Origin: Symsagittifera roscoffensis
Lineage: Eukaryota; Xenacoelomorpha; Acoela; Convolutidae
NCBI RefSeq assembly: GCF_963678635.1
Contig: NC_087065.1
Location: 7,711,209 to 7,775,208 of the forward strand
Length of the DNA stretch: 64,000 bases
Reading direction: 5' to 3'
The notes under the pieces are model-generated. The model was not told where the DNA came from. It saw only the letters and a program-made list of their open reading frames with translations, and ran no database searches. Made by a program: the position numbers and the translations under genes. Positions 1-12,760 of the stretch are shown here, piece by piece (position 1 is the first letter of the stretch; each line of letters starts with the position of its first letter).

Positions 1-999
1 AAGGCAATCTTAAGGACTACGTTAATCCGAAATGGTCACCATATAAAAATAAAATATCTGTGAGATTTCATTGAAAACCTTAACGACTTTGACAAACTTC
101 GGAGAAAAATTCTAATTTTGTTTCTTGAGGTTGCATACTAAACCCAACATAAGATGAGCGCCCAATCATTTCTTGGTGTGAGATTTTTTATTTAAGTTTA
201 TGACCATTTCATACAGTGGAGTTATTAGTGAAAAGTGAAATAAACTTATAAAACCGGGTTGCGTTTCAAACTTTAATCACCAACAAGGTAAAATTAATCA
301 GGTGACGAAATCAAAAAAATTTTAAATAAAATTTCAAACACCATGTTTGTGTATTTTAACTGGTAGAAATTAGGGCTGTAAAAAATGTTGTTATAACTCC
401 AATAGAAGTTTAATATACTAAATTAACTCAAGGGGCTGTGAATCGCCCAGAAAAACAACACGATTCCACTTGGAGGTTTCAAATGGTGTACGAAATAGAC
501 AAATGGAAAGTCTCATGGAACTTGGTAGGATCAATAGTATCCGGCGATATCCGGTTACATCGGAACAACGTCCTGCATCTAGTCGCTGCGCTTGCTTCTG
601 TTGTCTTTTCTTCAATATCTATGGAGCACATTTGAAAGATTTTACTTAATTTAGTCGCCACGTTGCAACTGAAACAAACATCATTCTAAGATATTTCTGA
701 TTTTTTGTCAGTGAAAAACAAACCTAAGAAAATGGTCACATGCTTACAATAAAAAAAAATTTTGTGTGCTTTCAGAACCTTCTCAAGCCAAACCCACGAA
801 ACACTATTTTAAAGTTTCCCTGCTAAGCTCTCGAATATTTAGTGGCCTCGCGTGATTTGTCTTATTTCCAGTTTTTTTATTCATGAGCGCATTGTTTACT
901 GATTCGGGCGCACTTTATCCCCGATTGGCCAGCCAACATTCTAGACCATAAAATCATGAAATTAAAAAAAAAACAAGTTATATGACTTTCGACTTTTAA
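1..999. other. AT-rich flank, no supported gene
   Basis: This stretch precedes the satellite array. It is AT-rich with several homopolymer runs and no repeat of the 72-bp unit. Open frames on both strands around 418-661 are 60-65 codons long, overlap one another and have no recognisable domain, so I do not call a gene. It could be host intergenic or intronic DNA marking the left edge of the array. Confidence 0.5.
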
Positions 1000-3951
1000 A
1001 CTCAGAGCATCAATAGCATCCAGGCTTAAAAGTGCTGTCTACTAAACAGTTGCAACTAATTTAAGAAGTAAACTCAAAGCATCAATAGCATCCAGGCTTA
1101 AAAGTGCTGTCTACTAAACAGTTGCAACTATTTTAAGAAGTAAACTCAGAGCATCAATAGCATCCAGGCTTAAAGGTTTTGTCTACTAAACAGTTGCAAC
1201 TAATTGAAGAAGTAAGCTCTGAGCAACCATAACATCCAGTTTTAAAGGTACTCTCTACTAAACAGTTGCAATTGATTAAAAAAGTGAAATCAGAGCGTAC
1301 ATAGCATCCACGTTTACAGGTGTTGTCTATTAAACAATTTGAACTAATTGAAGAAGTAAACTCAGAGCATCAATAGAATCCAGGTTTAATGATGCTGTCA
1401 GTTGCAACTAAACAGTTGCAACTGACTGAAGAAGTAAAGTCAGAGCATCAAGAACATCCAGGTTTACAGGTGCTGTCTACTAAACAATTTGAACTGGTTG
1501 AATCAGTAAATTCAGCGCAACAATAGCACCCAGATTTACATGTGCTGTCTACAAAACAGTTGCAACTAATTTAATCAGTAAGCCCAGAGCATCAAAAGCA
1601 TCCAGGTTTGAAGGTGCTGTCTACCAAACAGTTGCAATTTATTGAGGAAGTAATCTCAGAGCATCAATATTATACAGGTTTAAAGGTGCTGCCTACTAAA
1701 GAGTTGCAACTGATTGAAGAAGTAAACTCAGAGCAACCATAGCATCCAGATTTAAAGGTACTGTCAACTAAACAGTTGCAATTGATTAAAAAAGTAAAAT
1801 CAGAGCGTACATAGCATCCACGTTTTCAGGTGTTGTCTATTAAACAATTTCAACTAATTGAAGCAGTAAAATCAGAGCATCAAAACCATCCAGGTTTACA
1901 GGTGTTGTCTAATAAACAATTTCAACTAATTGAAGTAGTAGACTCAAAGCATCAAGAGCATCCAGCCTTACAGGTGCTGTCTACTAAACATTTGCATTTA
2001 ATTGAAGCAGTAAACTCAGAGCATCAATAGAATCCTGTCTACTAAATAGTTGCAACTGACTGAAGAAGTAAAGTCAGAGCATCAAGAACAGCATCCCGAT
2101 TTACAGGTGTTGTCTAATAAACAATTTCAACTAATTGAAGCAGTAGACTCAGAGCATCAAGAGCATCCAGCCTTACAGGTGCTGTCTACTAAACAATTGC
2201 ATTTAATTGAAGCAGTAAACTCAGAGCATCAAGAGCATCCATGTTTACAGGTGCTGTCTACAAAAATATTGGAAATGGTTGAATAAGTAAGTTCAGTGCA
2301 TCAATAGCATCCAGATTTACATATACTGTCAACTAAACAGTTGCAATTAATTGAAGAGTTAAACTCAGAGCATTAATAGAATCCAGGTTTAATGATGCTG
2401 TCTACTAAACAGTTGCAAATGACTGAAGAAGTAAACTCAGAGCATCAATAGCATCCAGACTTACATGTGCTGTCCACTAAACAGTTGCAATTATTTGAAG
2501 AAGTAAACTCAGAGCATCAATAGAATCCAGGTTTATTGATGCTGTCTACTAAACAGTTGCAACTGACTGAATAAGTAAACTCAGAGCATCAAGAGCATCC
2601 GGGCTTACAGGTGCTGTCTACTAAACAGTTGCAATTAATTGAAGAATTAAACTCAGAGCATCAATAGAATCCAGGTTTAATGATGCTGTTTACTTAACAG
2701 TTGCAATTGACTGAAGAAGTAAACTCAGAGCTTCAAGAGCATCTAGCCTTACAGGTGCTGCCTACTAAACAATTGCATTTAATTGAAGCAGTAAACTCAG
2801 AGCATCAAGAGCATCCAGGTTTACAGGTGCTGTCTACTAAAATATTGGAAATGGCTGAATAAGTAAGTTCAGTCATCAATAGCATCCAGATTTACAGATG
2901 CTGTCTACTAAACAGTTGCAAATAATTGAAGAATTAAACTCATAGCATCCAGATTTAAAGGTACTGTCAACTAAACAGTTGCAATTGATTAAAAAAGTAA
3001 AATCAGAGCGACGTTTTCAGGTGTTGTCAATTAAACAATTTCAACTAATTGAAGTAGTAAACTCAGAGCATCAATAGCATCCAGGTTTACAGGTGTTGTC
3101 TAATAAACAATTTCAACTAATTGAAGTAGTAGACTCAAAGCATCAAGAGCATCCAGCCTTACAGGTGCTGTCTACTAAACATTTGCATTTAATTGAAGCA
3201 GTAAACTCAGAGCATCAAGTGCATCCAGGTTTACAGGTGCTGTCTACTAAAATATTGGAAATGGTTGAATAAGTAAGTTCAGTTCATCAATAGCATCCAG
3301 ATTTACAGATGCTGTCTACTAAACAGTTGCAAATAATTGAAGAATTAAACTCAGAGCATCAATAGAATCCAGTTTTATTGATGCTGTCTACTAAACAGTT
3401 GCAACTGACTGAAGAAGTAAACTCAGAGCATCAAGAGCATCCAGGTTTACAGGTGCTGTCTACTAAACAGTTGCAATTACTTGAAGAAGTAAACTCAGAG
3501 CATCAATAGAATCCAGGTTTATTGATGATGTCTACTAAACAGTTACAACTGACTGAAGAAGTAAACTCAGAGCATCAAGAGCATCCAGGTTTACAGTGGC
3601 TGTCTACTAAACAGTTGCAATTAATTGAAGAAATATACTCAGAGCATCAATAGAATCCAGGTTTAATGATGCTGTCTACTAAACAGTTGCAACTAACTGA
3701 AAAAGTAAAGTCAGAGCATGAAGAACATCATCCAGGCTTACATGTGCTGTCTTCAAAACAGTTACAACTAATTTATTAAGTAAGCCCAGAGCATCAAAAC
3801 ATCCAGGTTTAAAGGTGTTGTCTACCAAACAGTTGCAATTTATTGAGGAAGTAAACTCAGAGCATCAATATTATACAGGTTTAATGGTGCTGTCTACTAA
3901 AGAGTTGCAACTGATTGAAGAAGTAAACTCAGAGCAACCATAGCATCCAGA
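1000..3951 (+). repeat. 72-bp (24-codon) minisatellite, block 1
   Basis: The array starts at about 1000 with CTCAGAGCATCAATAGCATC and continues in units of 72 bp. Read on the + strand, units encode variants beginning HPGLQVLSTKQLQL and ending IEEVNSEHQE. Positions 1830-2030 and 2050-2286 stay open for 66 and 78 codons. Most other units are closed by TAG or TAA where sister units have GAG, GAA or CAG, and some carry indels that shift frame. This looks like a minisatellite with a coding-like unit that is now decayed or never translated. No promoter or full gene structure is visible. Confidence 0.9.
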
Positions 3952-4902
3952 CTAGGGGCCCAGCAGAAAGCTGGAGAGACCTGTTTGATTATTTTAATAT
4001 TGATTATTTTAAAATGGTTTTAAAATTTCAGGTTTCTCAAGTTTACGTGCTAAATATATTTAGCATAAAATCATATGCACAATGGATCAACAATGTGAAT
4101 AATTATTCACTAGAATTAAGTGAAATGTGTGTTTCACAAACCAGCTAACATTAATGAAATAAAGTATTTTTCATTTTTCTAACGACTCTTCAATTTTCGA
4201 ATTAATTAAATTTTGTCCAAGCATTGCAAATATGACTATAATATGTTGACTATAACTGACATCACAAAAACTTTCTGGAACAAACCGACCTGATTAAAGA
4301 GAACTAGCGTAACTCGTGCAACTTCTCGTTGGACTTCTTCGAACCATACAAAAAAACTCAACACAAAGCCAATAGCACCAAGCAAAAGCGAGGAAACGTA
4401 AGCATAGCGGATTCCGTTGTCTAAAAAATACACACAATAAGTATATTGAATCTTTGTTCCAATGCCAAAAAACTTTTAAGAAAACTTTTCCTAAGTGTAC
4501 AGCTCTTCCCCGAGGCAAATTAAGGACCAGCCGTTTGGGCAGGGGAGTTTCATACAACCTGGTCTATCGATTAAACCCTTAATCCCAAATCTGGATGGGT
4601 AGTTTTTGAAGAAATCGAAAAAGTTTGAAAAAATGGGCAAAAAATGAAAAAAGTACCGAGTTGTGAAGCTTTTCTAAGACCGTAGGGGGTAGGGTAGGGT
4701 AAAAATTGCCCTACATTTTATGCAGGCAGGTAGGTGAAACGCTACTGAATCCATTGGTACCACTTTTATGAGAATCTGACGGGTAGTTTTTTGGGAAAGC
4801 GAATTTTTCAAAAAAGCGTCTCAAAAAAAAAAAAAAAAAAACCAGATTTCATCTGGAAAAAAAAAACGTTTTCATAAAACCTGTTTAATAAATCAAACAG
4901 GA
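3952..4902 (-). mobile_element. Non-autonomous Helitron/Helentron-like element, copy 1
   Basis: A 951-bp block interrupts the satellite. On the minus strand it begins TCCTGTTTGATT and ends in CTAG. A CCAGC/GCTGG hairpin lies just before that end, at + positions about 3963-3977. An 11-bp inverted repeat, CCTGTTTGATT, sits at the 5' end (4891-4901) and again inside the 3' end (3980-3990), outside of which lies the hairpin. The flanking bases on the minus strand are T on both sides and no target duplication is seen. TC start, 3' hairpin, CTAG end and lack of duplication are Helitron traits; asymmetric inverted repeats with TT insertion are reported for Helentrons. It has no Rep/helicase gene, so it is non-autonomous. 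A MITE-type DNA transposon is the alternative. Confidence 0.65.
4290..4420 (-). pseudogene. Putative captured host exon (copy 1)
   Basis: Inside the Helitron-like insertion, the minus strand has a good splice-acceptor context (TATTTTTTAG) ending at 4421. An open stretch follows to a possible donor, CAG/GTCGGT, at about 4290. The 131-bp segment encodes a peptide with NGIRYAYVSSLL, then GAIGFVLSFFVWF, then EEVQREVARVTLV: one likely transmembrane helix followed by a charged helix. I cannot assign the parent gene. Gene-fragment capture is typical of Helitrons, and the exon reads in the element's own orientation. A chance open frame cannot be excluded. Confidence 0.4.
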
Positions 4903-5409
4903 ATTTAAAGGTACTATCAACTAAACAGTTGCAATTGATTAAAAAAGTAAAATCACAGCGTACATAGCATCCACGTTTTCAAGTGTTGTCTATTGAACAA
5001 TTTCAACTAATTGAAGTAGTAGACTCAAAGCATCAAGAGCATCCAGCCTTACAGGTGCTGTCTACTAAACATTTGCAATTAATTGAAGAAATATACTCAG
5101 AGCATCAATAGAATCCAGGTTTAATGATGCTGTCTACTAAACAGTTGCAACTAACTGAAAAAGTAAAGTCAGAGCATGAAGAACATCATCCAGGCTTACA
5201 TGTGCTGTCTTCAAAACAGTTACAACTAATTTAATAAGTAAGCCCAGAGCATCAAAACATCCAGGTTTAAAGGTGTTGTCTACCAAACAGTTGCAATTTA
5301 TTGAGGAAGTAAACTCAGAGCATCAATATTATACAGGTTTAATGGTGCTGTCTACTAAAGAGTTGCAACTGATTGAAGAAGTAAACTCAGAGCAACCATA
5401 GCATCCAGA
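4903..5409 (+). repeat. 72-bp minisatellite between the two insertions
   Basis: About seven satellite units lie between the two Helitron-like copies. They begin ATTTAAAGGTACTATCAAC and end GCATCCAGA. The first 176 bases repeat after the second insertion (from 6364), and the remainder matches the units at about 3621-3951, as expected for a tandem duplication. Confidence 0.85.
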
Positions 5410-6363
5410 CTAGGGGCCCAGCAGAAAGCTGGAGAGACCTGTTTGATTATTTTAATATTGATTATTTTAAAATGGTTTTAAAATTTCAGGTTTCTCAAGT
5501 TTACGTGCTAAATATATTTAGCATAAAATCATATGCACAATGCTTCAACAATGTGAATAATTATTCACTAGAATTAAGTGAAATGTGTGTTTCACAAACC
5601 AGCTAACATTAATGAAATAAAGTTTTTTTCATTTTTCTAACGACTCTTCAATTTTCGAATTAATTAAATTTTGTCCAAGCATTGCAAATATGACTATAAT
5701 ATGTTGACTATAACTGACATCACAAAAACGTTCTGGAACAAACCGACCTGATTAAAGAGAACTAGCGTAACTCGTGCAACTTCTCGTTGGACTTCTTCGA
5801 ACCATACAAAAAAACTCAACACAAAGCCAATAGCACCAAGCAAAAGCGAGAAAACGTAAGCATAGCGGATTCCGTTGTCTAAAAAATACACACAATAAGT
5901 ATATTGAATCTTTGTTCCAATGCCAAAAAACTTTTAAGAAAACTTTTCCTAAGTGTACAGCTCTTCCCCGAGGCAAATTAAGGACCAGCCGTTTGGGCAG
6001 GGGAGTTTCATACAACCTGGTCTATCGATTAAACCCTTAATCCCAAATCTGGATGGGTAGTTTTTGAAGAAATCGAGAAAGTTTGAAAAAATGGGCAAAA
6101 AGTGAAAAAAGTACCGAGTTGTGAAGCTTTTCTAAGACCGTAGGGGGTGGGGTAGGGTAAAAAATGCCCTAAATTTTATGCAGGCAGGTAGGTGAAACGC
6201 TACTGAATCCATTGGTACCACTTTTATGAGAATCTGACGGGTAGTTTTTTGGGAAAGCGAATTTTTCAAAAAAGCGTCTCAAAAAAAAAAAAAAAAAAAA
6301 AACCAGATTTCATCTGGAAAAAAAAAACGTTTTCATAAAACCTGTTTAATAAATCAAACAGGA
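5410..6363 (-). mobile_element. Non-autonomous Helitron/Helentron-like element, copy 2
   Basis: This is the second copy of the insertion, 954 bp, with the same ends on the minus strand (TCCTGTTTGATT start, hairpin, CTAG end) and the same satellite flanks as copy 1. The only length change noted is a longer poly(A) tract near 6280-6302. Identical flanks show that it was duplicated together with the satellite and is not an independent insertion. Confidence 0.65.
5748..5878 (-). pseudogene. Putative captured host exon (copy 2)
   Basis: This duplicate of the exon-like segment keeps the acceptor context TATTTTTTAG and the CAG/GTCGGT donor context. It has one amino-acid change in the membrane segment (VSS to VFS). 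The copy shares its history with copy 1, so retention of the open frame is not independent evidence for selection. Confidence 0.4.
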
Positions 6364-9300
6364 ATTTAAAGGTACTATCAACTAAACAGTTGCAATTGAT
6401 TAAAAAAGTAAAATCACAGCGTACATAGCATCCACGTTTTCAAGTGTTGTCTATTGAACAATTTCAACTAATTGAAGTAGTAGACTCAAAGCATCAAGAG
6501 CATCCAGCCTTACAGGTGCTGTCTACTAAACATTTGCATTTAATTGAAGCAGTAAACTCAGAGCATCAAGAGCATCCAGCCTTACAGGTGCTGTCTACTA
6601 AACAATTGCATTTAATTGAAGCAGTAAACTCAGAGCATCAATAGAATCCAGGTTTAATGATGCTGTCTACTTAACAGTTGCAACTGACTGAAGAAGTAAA
6701 CTCAGAGCATCAAGAGCAACCAGGTTTACAGGTGCTGTCTACTAAACAGTTGCAATTACTTGAAGAAGTAAACTCAGAGCATCAATAGAATCCAGGTTTA
6801 TTGATGATGCTTACTAAAAAGTTGCAACTGACTGAAGAAGTAAACTCAGAGCATCAAGAGCATCCAGGTTTACAGGTGCTGTCTACTAAACAGTTGCAAT
6901 TAATTGAAGAATTAAACTCAGAGCATCAATAGAATCCGGGTTTAATGATGATGTCTACTAAACAGTTGCAACTAACTGAAAATGTAAAGTCAGAGCATCA
7001 AGAACATCATCCAGGTTTACATGTGCTGTCTTCAAAACAGTTACAACTAATTTAATAAGTAAGCCCAGAGCATCAAAAGCATCCAGGTTTAAAGGTGCTG
7101 TCTACCAAACAGTTGCAATTTATTGAGGAAGTAAACTCAGAGCATCAATATTATACAGGTTTAATGGTGCTGTCTACTAAAGAGTTGCAACTGATTGAAG
7201 AAGTAAACTGAGAGCAACAATTGCATCCGGATTTAAAGGTACTGTCAACTAAACAGTTGCAATTGATTAAAAAAGTAAATTAGAGCGTACATAGCATCCA
7301 CGTTTTCAAGTGTTGTCTATTGAACAATTTCAACTAATTGAAGCAGTAAACTCAGAGCATCAATAGCATCCAGGTTTAGAGGTGTTGTCTAATAAACAAT
7401 TTCAACTAATTGAAGCAGTAGACTCAGAGCATCAAGAGCATCCAGCCTTACAGGTGCTGTCTACTAAACAGTTGCAAAGAATTGAAGAATTAAACTCAGA
7501 GCATCAATAGAATCCAGGTTTAATGATGCTGTCTACTTAACAGTTGCAACTGACTGAAGAAGTAAACTCAGAGCATCAAGAGCATCCAGGTTTACAGGTG
7601 CTGTCTACTAAACAGTTGCAATTACTTGAAGAAGTAAACTCAGAGCATCAATAGAATCCAGGTTTCTTGATGATGCTTACTAAAAAGTTGCAACTGACTG
7701 AAGAAGTAAACTCAGAGCATCAAGAGCATCCAGGTTTACAGGTGCTGTCTACTAAACAGTTGCAATTAATTGAAGAATTAAACTCAGAGCATCAATAGAA
7801 TCCGGGTTTAATGATGATGTCTACTAAACAGTTGCAACTAACTGAAAATGTAAAGTCAGAGCATCAAGAACATCATCCAGGTTTACATGTGCTGTCTTCA
7901 AAACAGTTACAACTAATTTAATAAGTAAGCCCAGAGCATCAAAAGCATCCAGGTTTAAAGGTGCTGTCTACCAAACAGTTGCAATTTATTGAGGAAGTAA
8001 ACTCAGAGCATCAATATTATACAGGTTTAATGGTGCTGTCTACTAAAGAGTTGCAACTGATTGAAGAAGTAAACTGAGAGCAACAATTGCATCCGGATTT
8101 AAAGGTACTGTCAACTAAACAGTTGCAATTGATTAAAAAAGTAAAATCAGAGCGTACATAGCATCCACGTTTTCAAGTGTTGTCTATTGAACAATTTCAA
8201 CTAATTGAAGCAGTAAACTCAGAGCATCAATAGCATCCAGGTTTAGAGGTGTTGTCTAATAAACAATTTCAACTAATTGAAGCAGTAGACTCAGAGCATC
8301 AAGAGCATCCAGCCTTACAGGTGCTGTCTACTAAACATTTGCATTTAATTGAAGCAGCAAACTCAGAGCATCAAGAGCATCCAGGTTTACAGGTGCTGTC
8401 TACTAAAATATTGGAAATGGTTGAATAAATAAATCCAGTGCATCAATAGCATCCAGATTTACAGGTGCTGTCTACTAAACAGCTGCAATTGTTTGAAGAA
8501 GTAAACTCAGAGCATCAATAGAATCCAGGTTCATTGATGCTGTCTACTAAACAGTTGCAACTGACTGAAGAAGTAACGTCAGAGCATCCAGAACAGAATC
8601 CCGGTTTACAGGTGTTGTCTAATAAACAATTTCAACTAATTGAAGCAGTAGACTCAGAACATCAAGAGCATCCAGCCTTACAGGTGCTGTCTACTAAACA
8701 ATTGCATTTAATTGAAGCAGTAAACTCAGAGCATCAAGAGCATCCATGTTTACAGGTGCTGTCTACTAAACAGTTGCAATTAGTTGAAGAATTAAACTCA
8801 GAGCATCAATAGAATCCAGGTTTAATGATGCTGTCTACTAAACAGTTGCAACTGACTGAAGCAGTAAACTCAGAGCATCAAGAATATCCAGGTTTACAGG
8901 TGCTGTCTACTAAAATATTGGAAATGGTTGAATAAGTAAATTCAGTGCATCAAAAGCATCCAGATTTACAGGTGCTGTCTACTAAACAGTTGCAATCGAT
9001 TGAAGAATTAAACTCAGAGCATCAATAGAATCAAGGTTTAATGATGCTGTCTACTAAACAGTTGCAACTGACTGAAGAAGTAAACTCAGAGCATCAAGAG
9101 CATCCAGTTTTACAGGTCCTGTCTACTAAACGGTTGCAATTATTTGAAGAAGTAAACTCAGAGCATCAATAGAATCCAGGTTTTTTGTTGCTGTCTACTA
9201 AACAGTTGCAACTGACTGAAGAAGTAAAGTCAGAGCATCAAGAACATCATCCAGGTTTACATGTGCTGTCTACAAAACAGTTGAAACTAATTATATAAGT

Positions 9301-12300
9301 AAGCCCAGAGCATCAAAAGCATCCAGGTTTAAAGGTGCTGTCTACCAAACAGTTGCAATTTATCGAGGAAGTAAACTCAGAGCATCAAGAGCATCCAGGC
9401 TTACAGGTGCTGTCTACTAAACGGTTGCAATTGTTTGAAGAAGTAAACTCAGAGCATCAAAAGAATCCAGGTTTATTGATGCTGGCTACTAAACAGTTGC
9501 AACTGACTGAAGAAGTAAACTCAGAGCATCAAGAGCATCCAGTTTTACAGGTGCTGTCTACTAAACGGCTGCAATTATTTGAAGAAGTAAACTCAGAGCA
9601 TCAATAGAATCCAGGTTTATTGTTGCTGTCTACTAAACAGTTGCAACTGACTGAAGAAGTAAAGTCAGAGCATCAAGAAAATCATCCAGGTTTACATGTG
9701 CTGTCTACAAAACAGTTGAAACTAATTATATAAGTAAGCCCAGAGCATCAAAAGCATCCAGGTTTAAAGGTGCTGTCTACCAAACAGTTGCAATTTATTG
9801 AGGAAGTAAACTCAGAGCATCAATTTTATACAGGTTTAATGGTGCTGTCTACTAAACAGTTGGAACTGATTGAAGAAGTAAACTCAGAGCAACCATAGCC
9901 TCCAGATTTAAAGGTACTGTCTACTAAACAGTTGCAACTGAATAAAAAAGTAAAAATCAGAGCGTACATAGCATCCACGTTTTCAGGTGTTGTCTTTTAA
10001 ACAATTTCAACTAATTGAAGCAGTAGACTCAGAGCATCAAGAGCATCCAGCTTTTCAGGTGCTGTCTACTAAACATTTGCATTTAATTGAAGCAGTAAAT
10101 TCAGAGCATCAAGAGCATCCAGGCTTACAGGTGTTGTCTAATAAACATTTTCAACTAATCGAAGCAGTAGATTCAGAGCATCAAGAGCATCCAGATTTAC
10201 AGGTTCTGTCTACTAAACAGTTGCAAATAATTGAAGAAGTAAACTCAGAGCATGCATAGCATCCAGTTTAAAACGTACTGTCTACTAAATTTACAATTGA
10301 TTTTTAAAGGGAAAAAATTAGAGGGTACATAGCTTCCAAGTTTACAGGTGCTGTCTATTAAACAGTTGCAACTTACTGAAGCAGTAGACTCAGAGCATCA
10401 AGAGCATCCAGGTTTACAGGTGCTGTCCACTAAAATATTTGAACTGGTTGAATAAGTAACTCAGCGCATCAAAAGAATCCAGGTTTAATGATGCTGTCTA
10501 CTTAACAGTTGCAATTGACTGAAGAAGTAAACTCAGAGCATCAAGAGCATTCAGGTTTACAGGTTCTGTCTACTAAACCGTTGCAATTAATTGAAGAAGT
10601 AAACTCAGAGCATGCATAGCATCCAGTTTAAAACGTACTGTCTACTAAATTTACAATTGATTTAAAAAAAAATTAGAGGGTAAATAGCTTCCAAGTTTAC
10701 AGGTGCTGTCTATTACAAAGTTGCAACTAAATGAAGCAGTAGACTCAGAGCATCAAGAGCATCCAGGTTTACAGGTGCTGTCTACTAAACAGTTGCAATT
10801 GACTGAAGAAGTAAACTCAGAGCATCAAGAGCATCCAGGTTTACAGGTTCTGACTACTAAACAGTTGCATTTAATTGAAAAATTAAACTCGGAGCATCCA
10901 TAGCATCCAGTTGAAAACGTACTGTCTACTAAATTTACAATTGATTTAAAAAAAATTTGAGGGCACATAGCTTCCAGGTTTACAGAAGCTGTCTATTAAA
11001 CAGTTGCAACTAATTGAAGCTGTAGACTCAGAGCATCAAGAGCATCCAGGTTTACAGGTGCTGTCTACTAAAATATTGGAACTGGTTGAATAAGTAATCA
11101 GCGCATCAATGGCATCCAGATTTACAGGCGCTGTCTACTCAACAGTTGCAATTATTTGAAGAAATAGAACTCAGAGCATCAAAATAATCCAGGTTTATTG
11201 ATGATGTCTACTAAACAGTTACAACTGACTGAAGAAGTAAGCTCAGAGCATCAAGAGCATCCAGGTTTACAGGTTCTGTCTACTAAACAGTTGCAATTAA
11301 TTGAAGAAGTAAACTCAGAGCATGCATAGCATCCAGTTTAAAACGTACTGTCTACCAAATTTACAATTGATTTAATAAAAAATTAGAGGGTACATAGCTT
11401 CCAAGTTTACAGGTGCTGTCTATTAAACAGTTGCAACTAAATGAAGCAGTAGACTCAGAGCATCAAGAGCATCCAGGTTTACAGGTGCTGTCCACTAAAA
11501 TATTTGAACTGGTTGAATAAGTAAACTCAGCGCATCAATAGCATCCAGATTTACAGGTGCTGTCTACTGAATAGTTGCAATTAATTGAAGAAGTAAACTC
11601 AGAGCATCAAAAGAATCCAGGTTTAATGATGCTGTCTACTAAACAGTTGCAATTGACTGAAGAAGTAAACTCAGAGCATCAAGAGCATCCAGGTTTACAG
11701 GTTCTGACTACTAAACAGTTGCATTTAATTGAAAAATTAAACTCAGAGCATCCATAGCATCCAGTTTAAAACGTACTGTCTACTAAATTTACAATTGATT
11801 TAAAAAAAAAATTGAGGGTACATAGCTTCCAGGTTTACAGAAGCTGTCTATTAAACAGTTGCAACTAATTGAAGCAATAGACTCAGAGCATCAAGAGCAT
11901 CCAGGTTTACAGGTGCTGTCTACTAAAATATTGGAACTGGTTGAATAAGTAATCAGCGCATCAATGGCATCCAGATTTACAGGCGCTGTCTACTCAAAGG
12001 TTGCAATTATTTGAAGAAAAAAAAAAACTCAGAGCATCAAAATAATCCAGAATTAATGATGCTGTCTTCTAAACAGTTGCAATTGACTAAAGAAGTAAAC
12101 TCAGAGCATCAAGAGCATCCAGGTTTACAGGTTCTGTCTACTAAACAGTTGCAATTAATTGAAGAAGTAAACTCAGAGCATCCATAGCATCCAGTTTAAA
12201 ACGTACTGTCTACTAAATTTCCAATTGATTTACAAAAAAAATCAGAGGGTACATAGCTTTCAGGTTTACAGGTGCTGTCTATTAAACAGTTGCAACTAAT

Positions 12301-12760
12301 TGAAGCAGTAGACTCAGAGCATCAAGAGCATCCAGGTTTACAGGTGCTGTCTACTAAAATATCGGAACTGGTTGAATAAGGAAACTCAGCGCACCAATAG
12401 CATCCAGATTTACAGGTGCTGTCTACTAAACAGTTGCAATTAATTGAAGAAGTAAACTCAGAGCATCAAAAGAATCCAGGTTTAATGATGCTGTCAACTA
12501 AACAGTTGCAATTGACTGAAGAAGTATACTCAGAGCATCAAGAGCATCCAAGTTTACAGGTTCTGACTACTAAACAATTGCAATTATTTGAAAAAGTAAA
12601 CTCAGAGCATCCATAGCATCCAGTTTAAAACGTACTGTCTACTAAATTTACAATTGATTTTAAAAAAAATCTGAGTGTACAAAGCTTCCAGGTTTACAGG
12701 TGCTGTCTATTAAACAGTTGCAACTAATTGAAGCAGAAGACTCAGAGCATCAATAGCATC
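6364..12760 (+). repeat. 72-bp (24-codon) minisatellite, block 2
   Basis: Simple 72-bp units continue after the second insertion. Sub-blocks recur at larger scale: the segment around 6801 recurs at 7667, an offset of 866, about 12 units. Several + strand stretches of three to four units stay open: 6444-6644, 8534-8812, 9335-9607, 9987-10259, 10703-10903, 11575-11757 and 12416-12616. Units ending in CAAGAG keep the frame open and units ending in CAATAG close it. From about 10.2 kb, irregular units with TTTACAATTGATTT and A-runs break the frame. Confidence 0.9.
8534..8812 (+). other. Longest open run across satellite units (92 codons)
   Basis: Nearly four consecutive 24-codon units stay open here with conserved blocks such as QLQLTEEVTSEHPEQNPG and STKQLHLIEAVNSEHQ. 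The run closes at the usual CAA TAG junction. It starts at an internal ATG that is not a conserved start and has no upstream promoter or Kozak context that separates it from sister units. I read it as the best surviving example of the unit's coding-like frame, not as a proven gene. Confidence 0.3.

Larger units (their letters stand above)
3621..6539 (+). repeat. 1458-bp tandem segmental duplication
   Basis: The segment at about 3621-5078 is repeated at about 5079-6539 with an offset of 1458 bp. The offset is 1461 after a poly(A) tract that is 3 bases longer in the second copy. Each copy holds satellite units plus one whole Helitron-like insertion. The copies differ by only a few substitutions, for example in the bases before TCAACAATGTG and in one CAAAAACTTTC/CAAAAACGTTC difference. 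It probably arose by unequal exchange within the satellite after the insertion. Confidence 0.9.

Noticed and set aside
438-635. A 65-aa + strand frame as a host exon
   Set aside because: Frames of equal length lie on the opposite strand, and there is no splice context or recognisable sequence.
3980-4901. Simple MITE with 11-bp terminal inverted repeats
   Set aside because: The left inverted repeat is 28 bases inside the true junction with the satellite, and there is no target duplication; the Helitron-like reading explains both ends. It is kept as an alternative in the feature entry.
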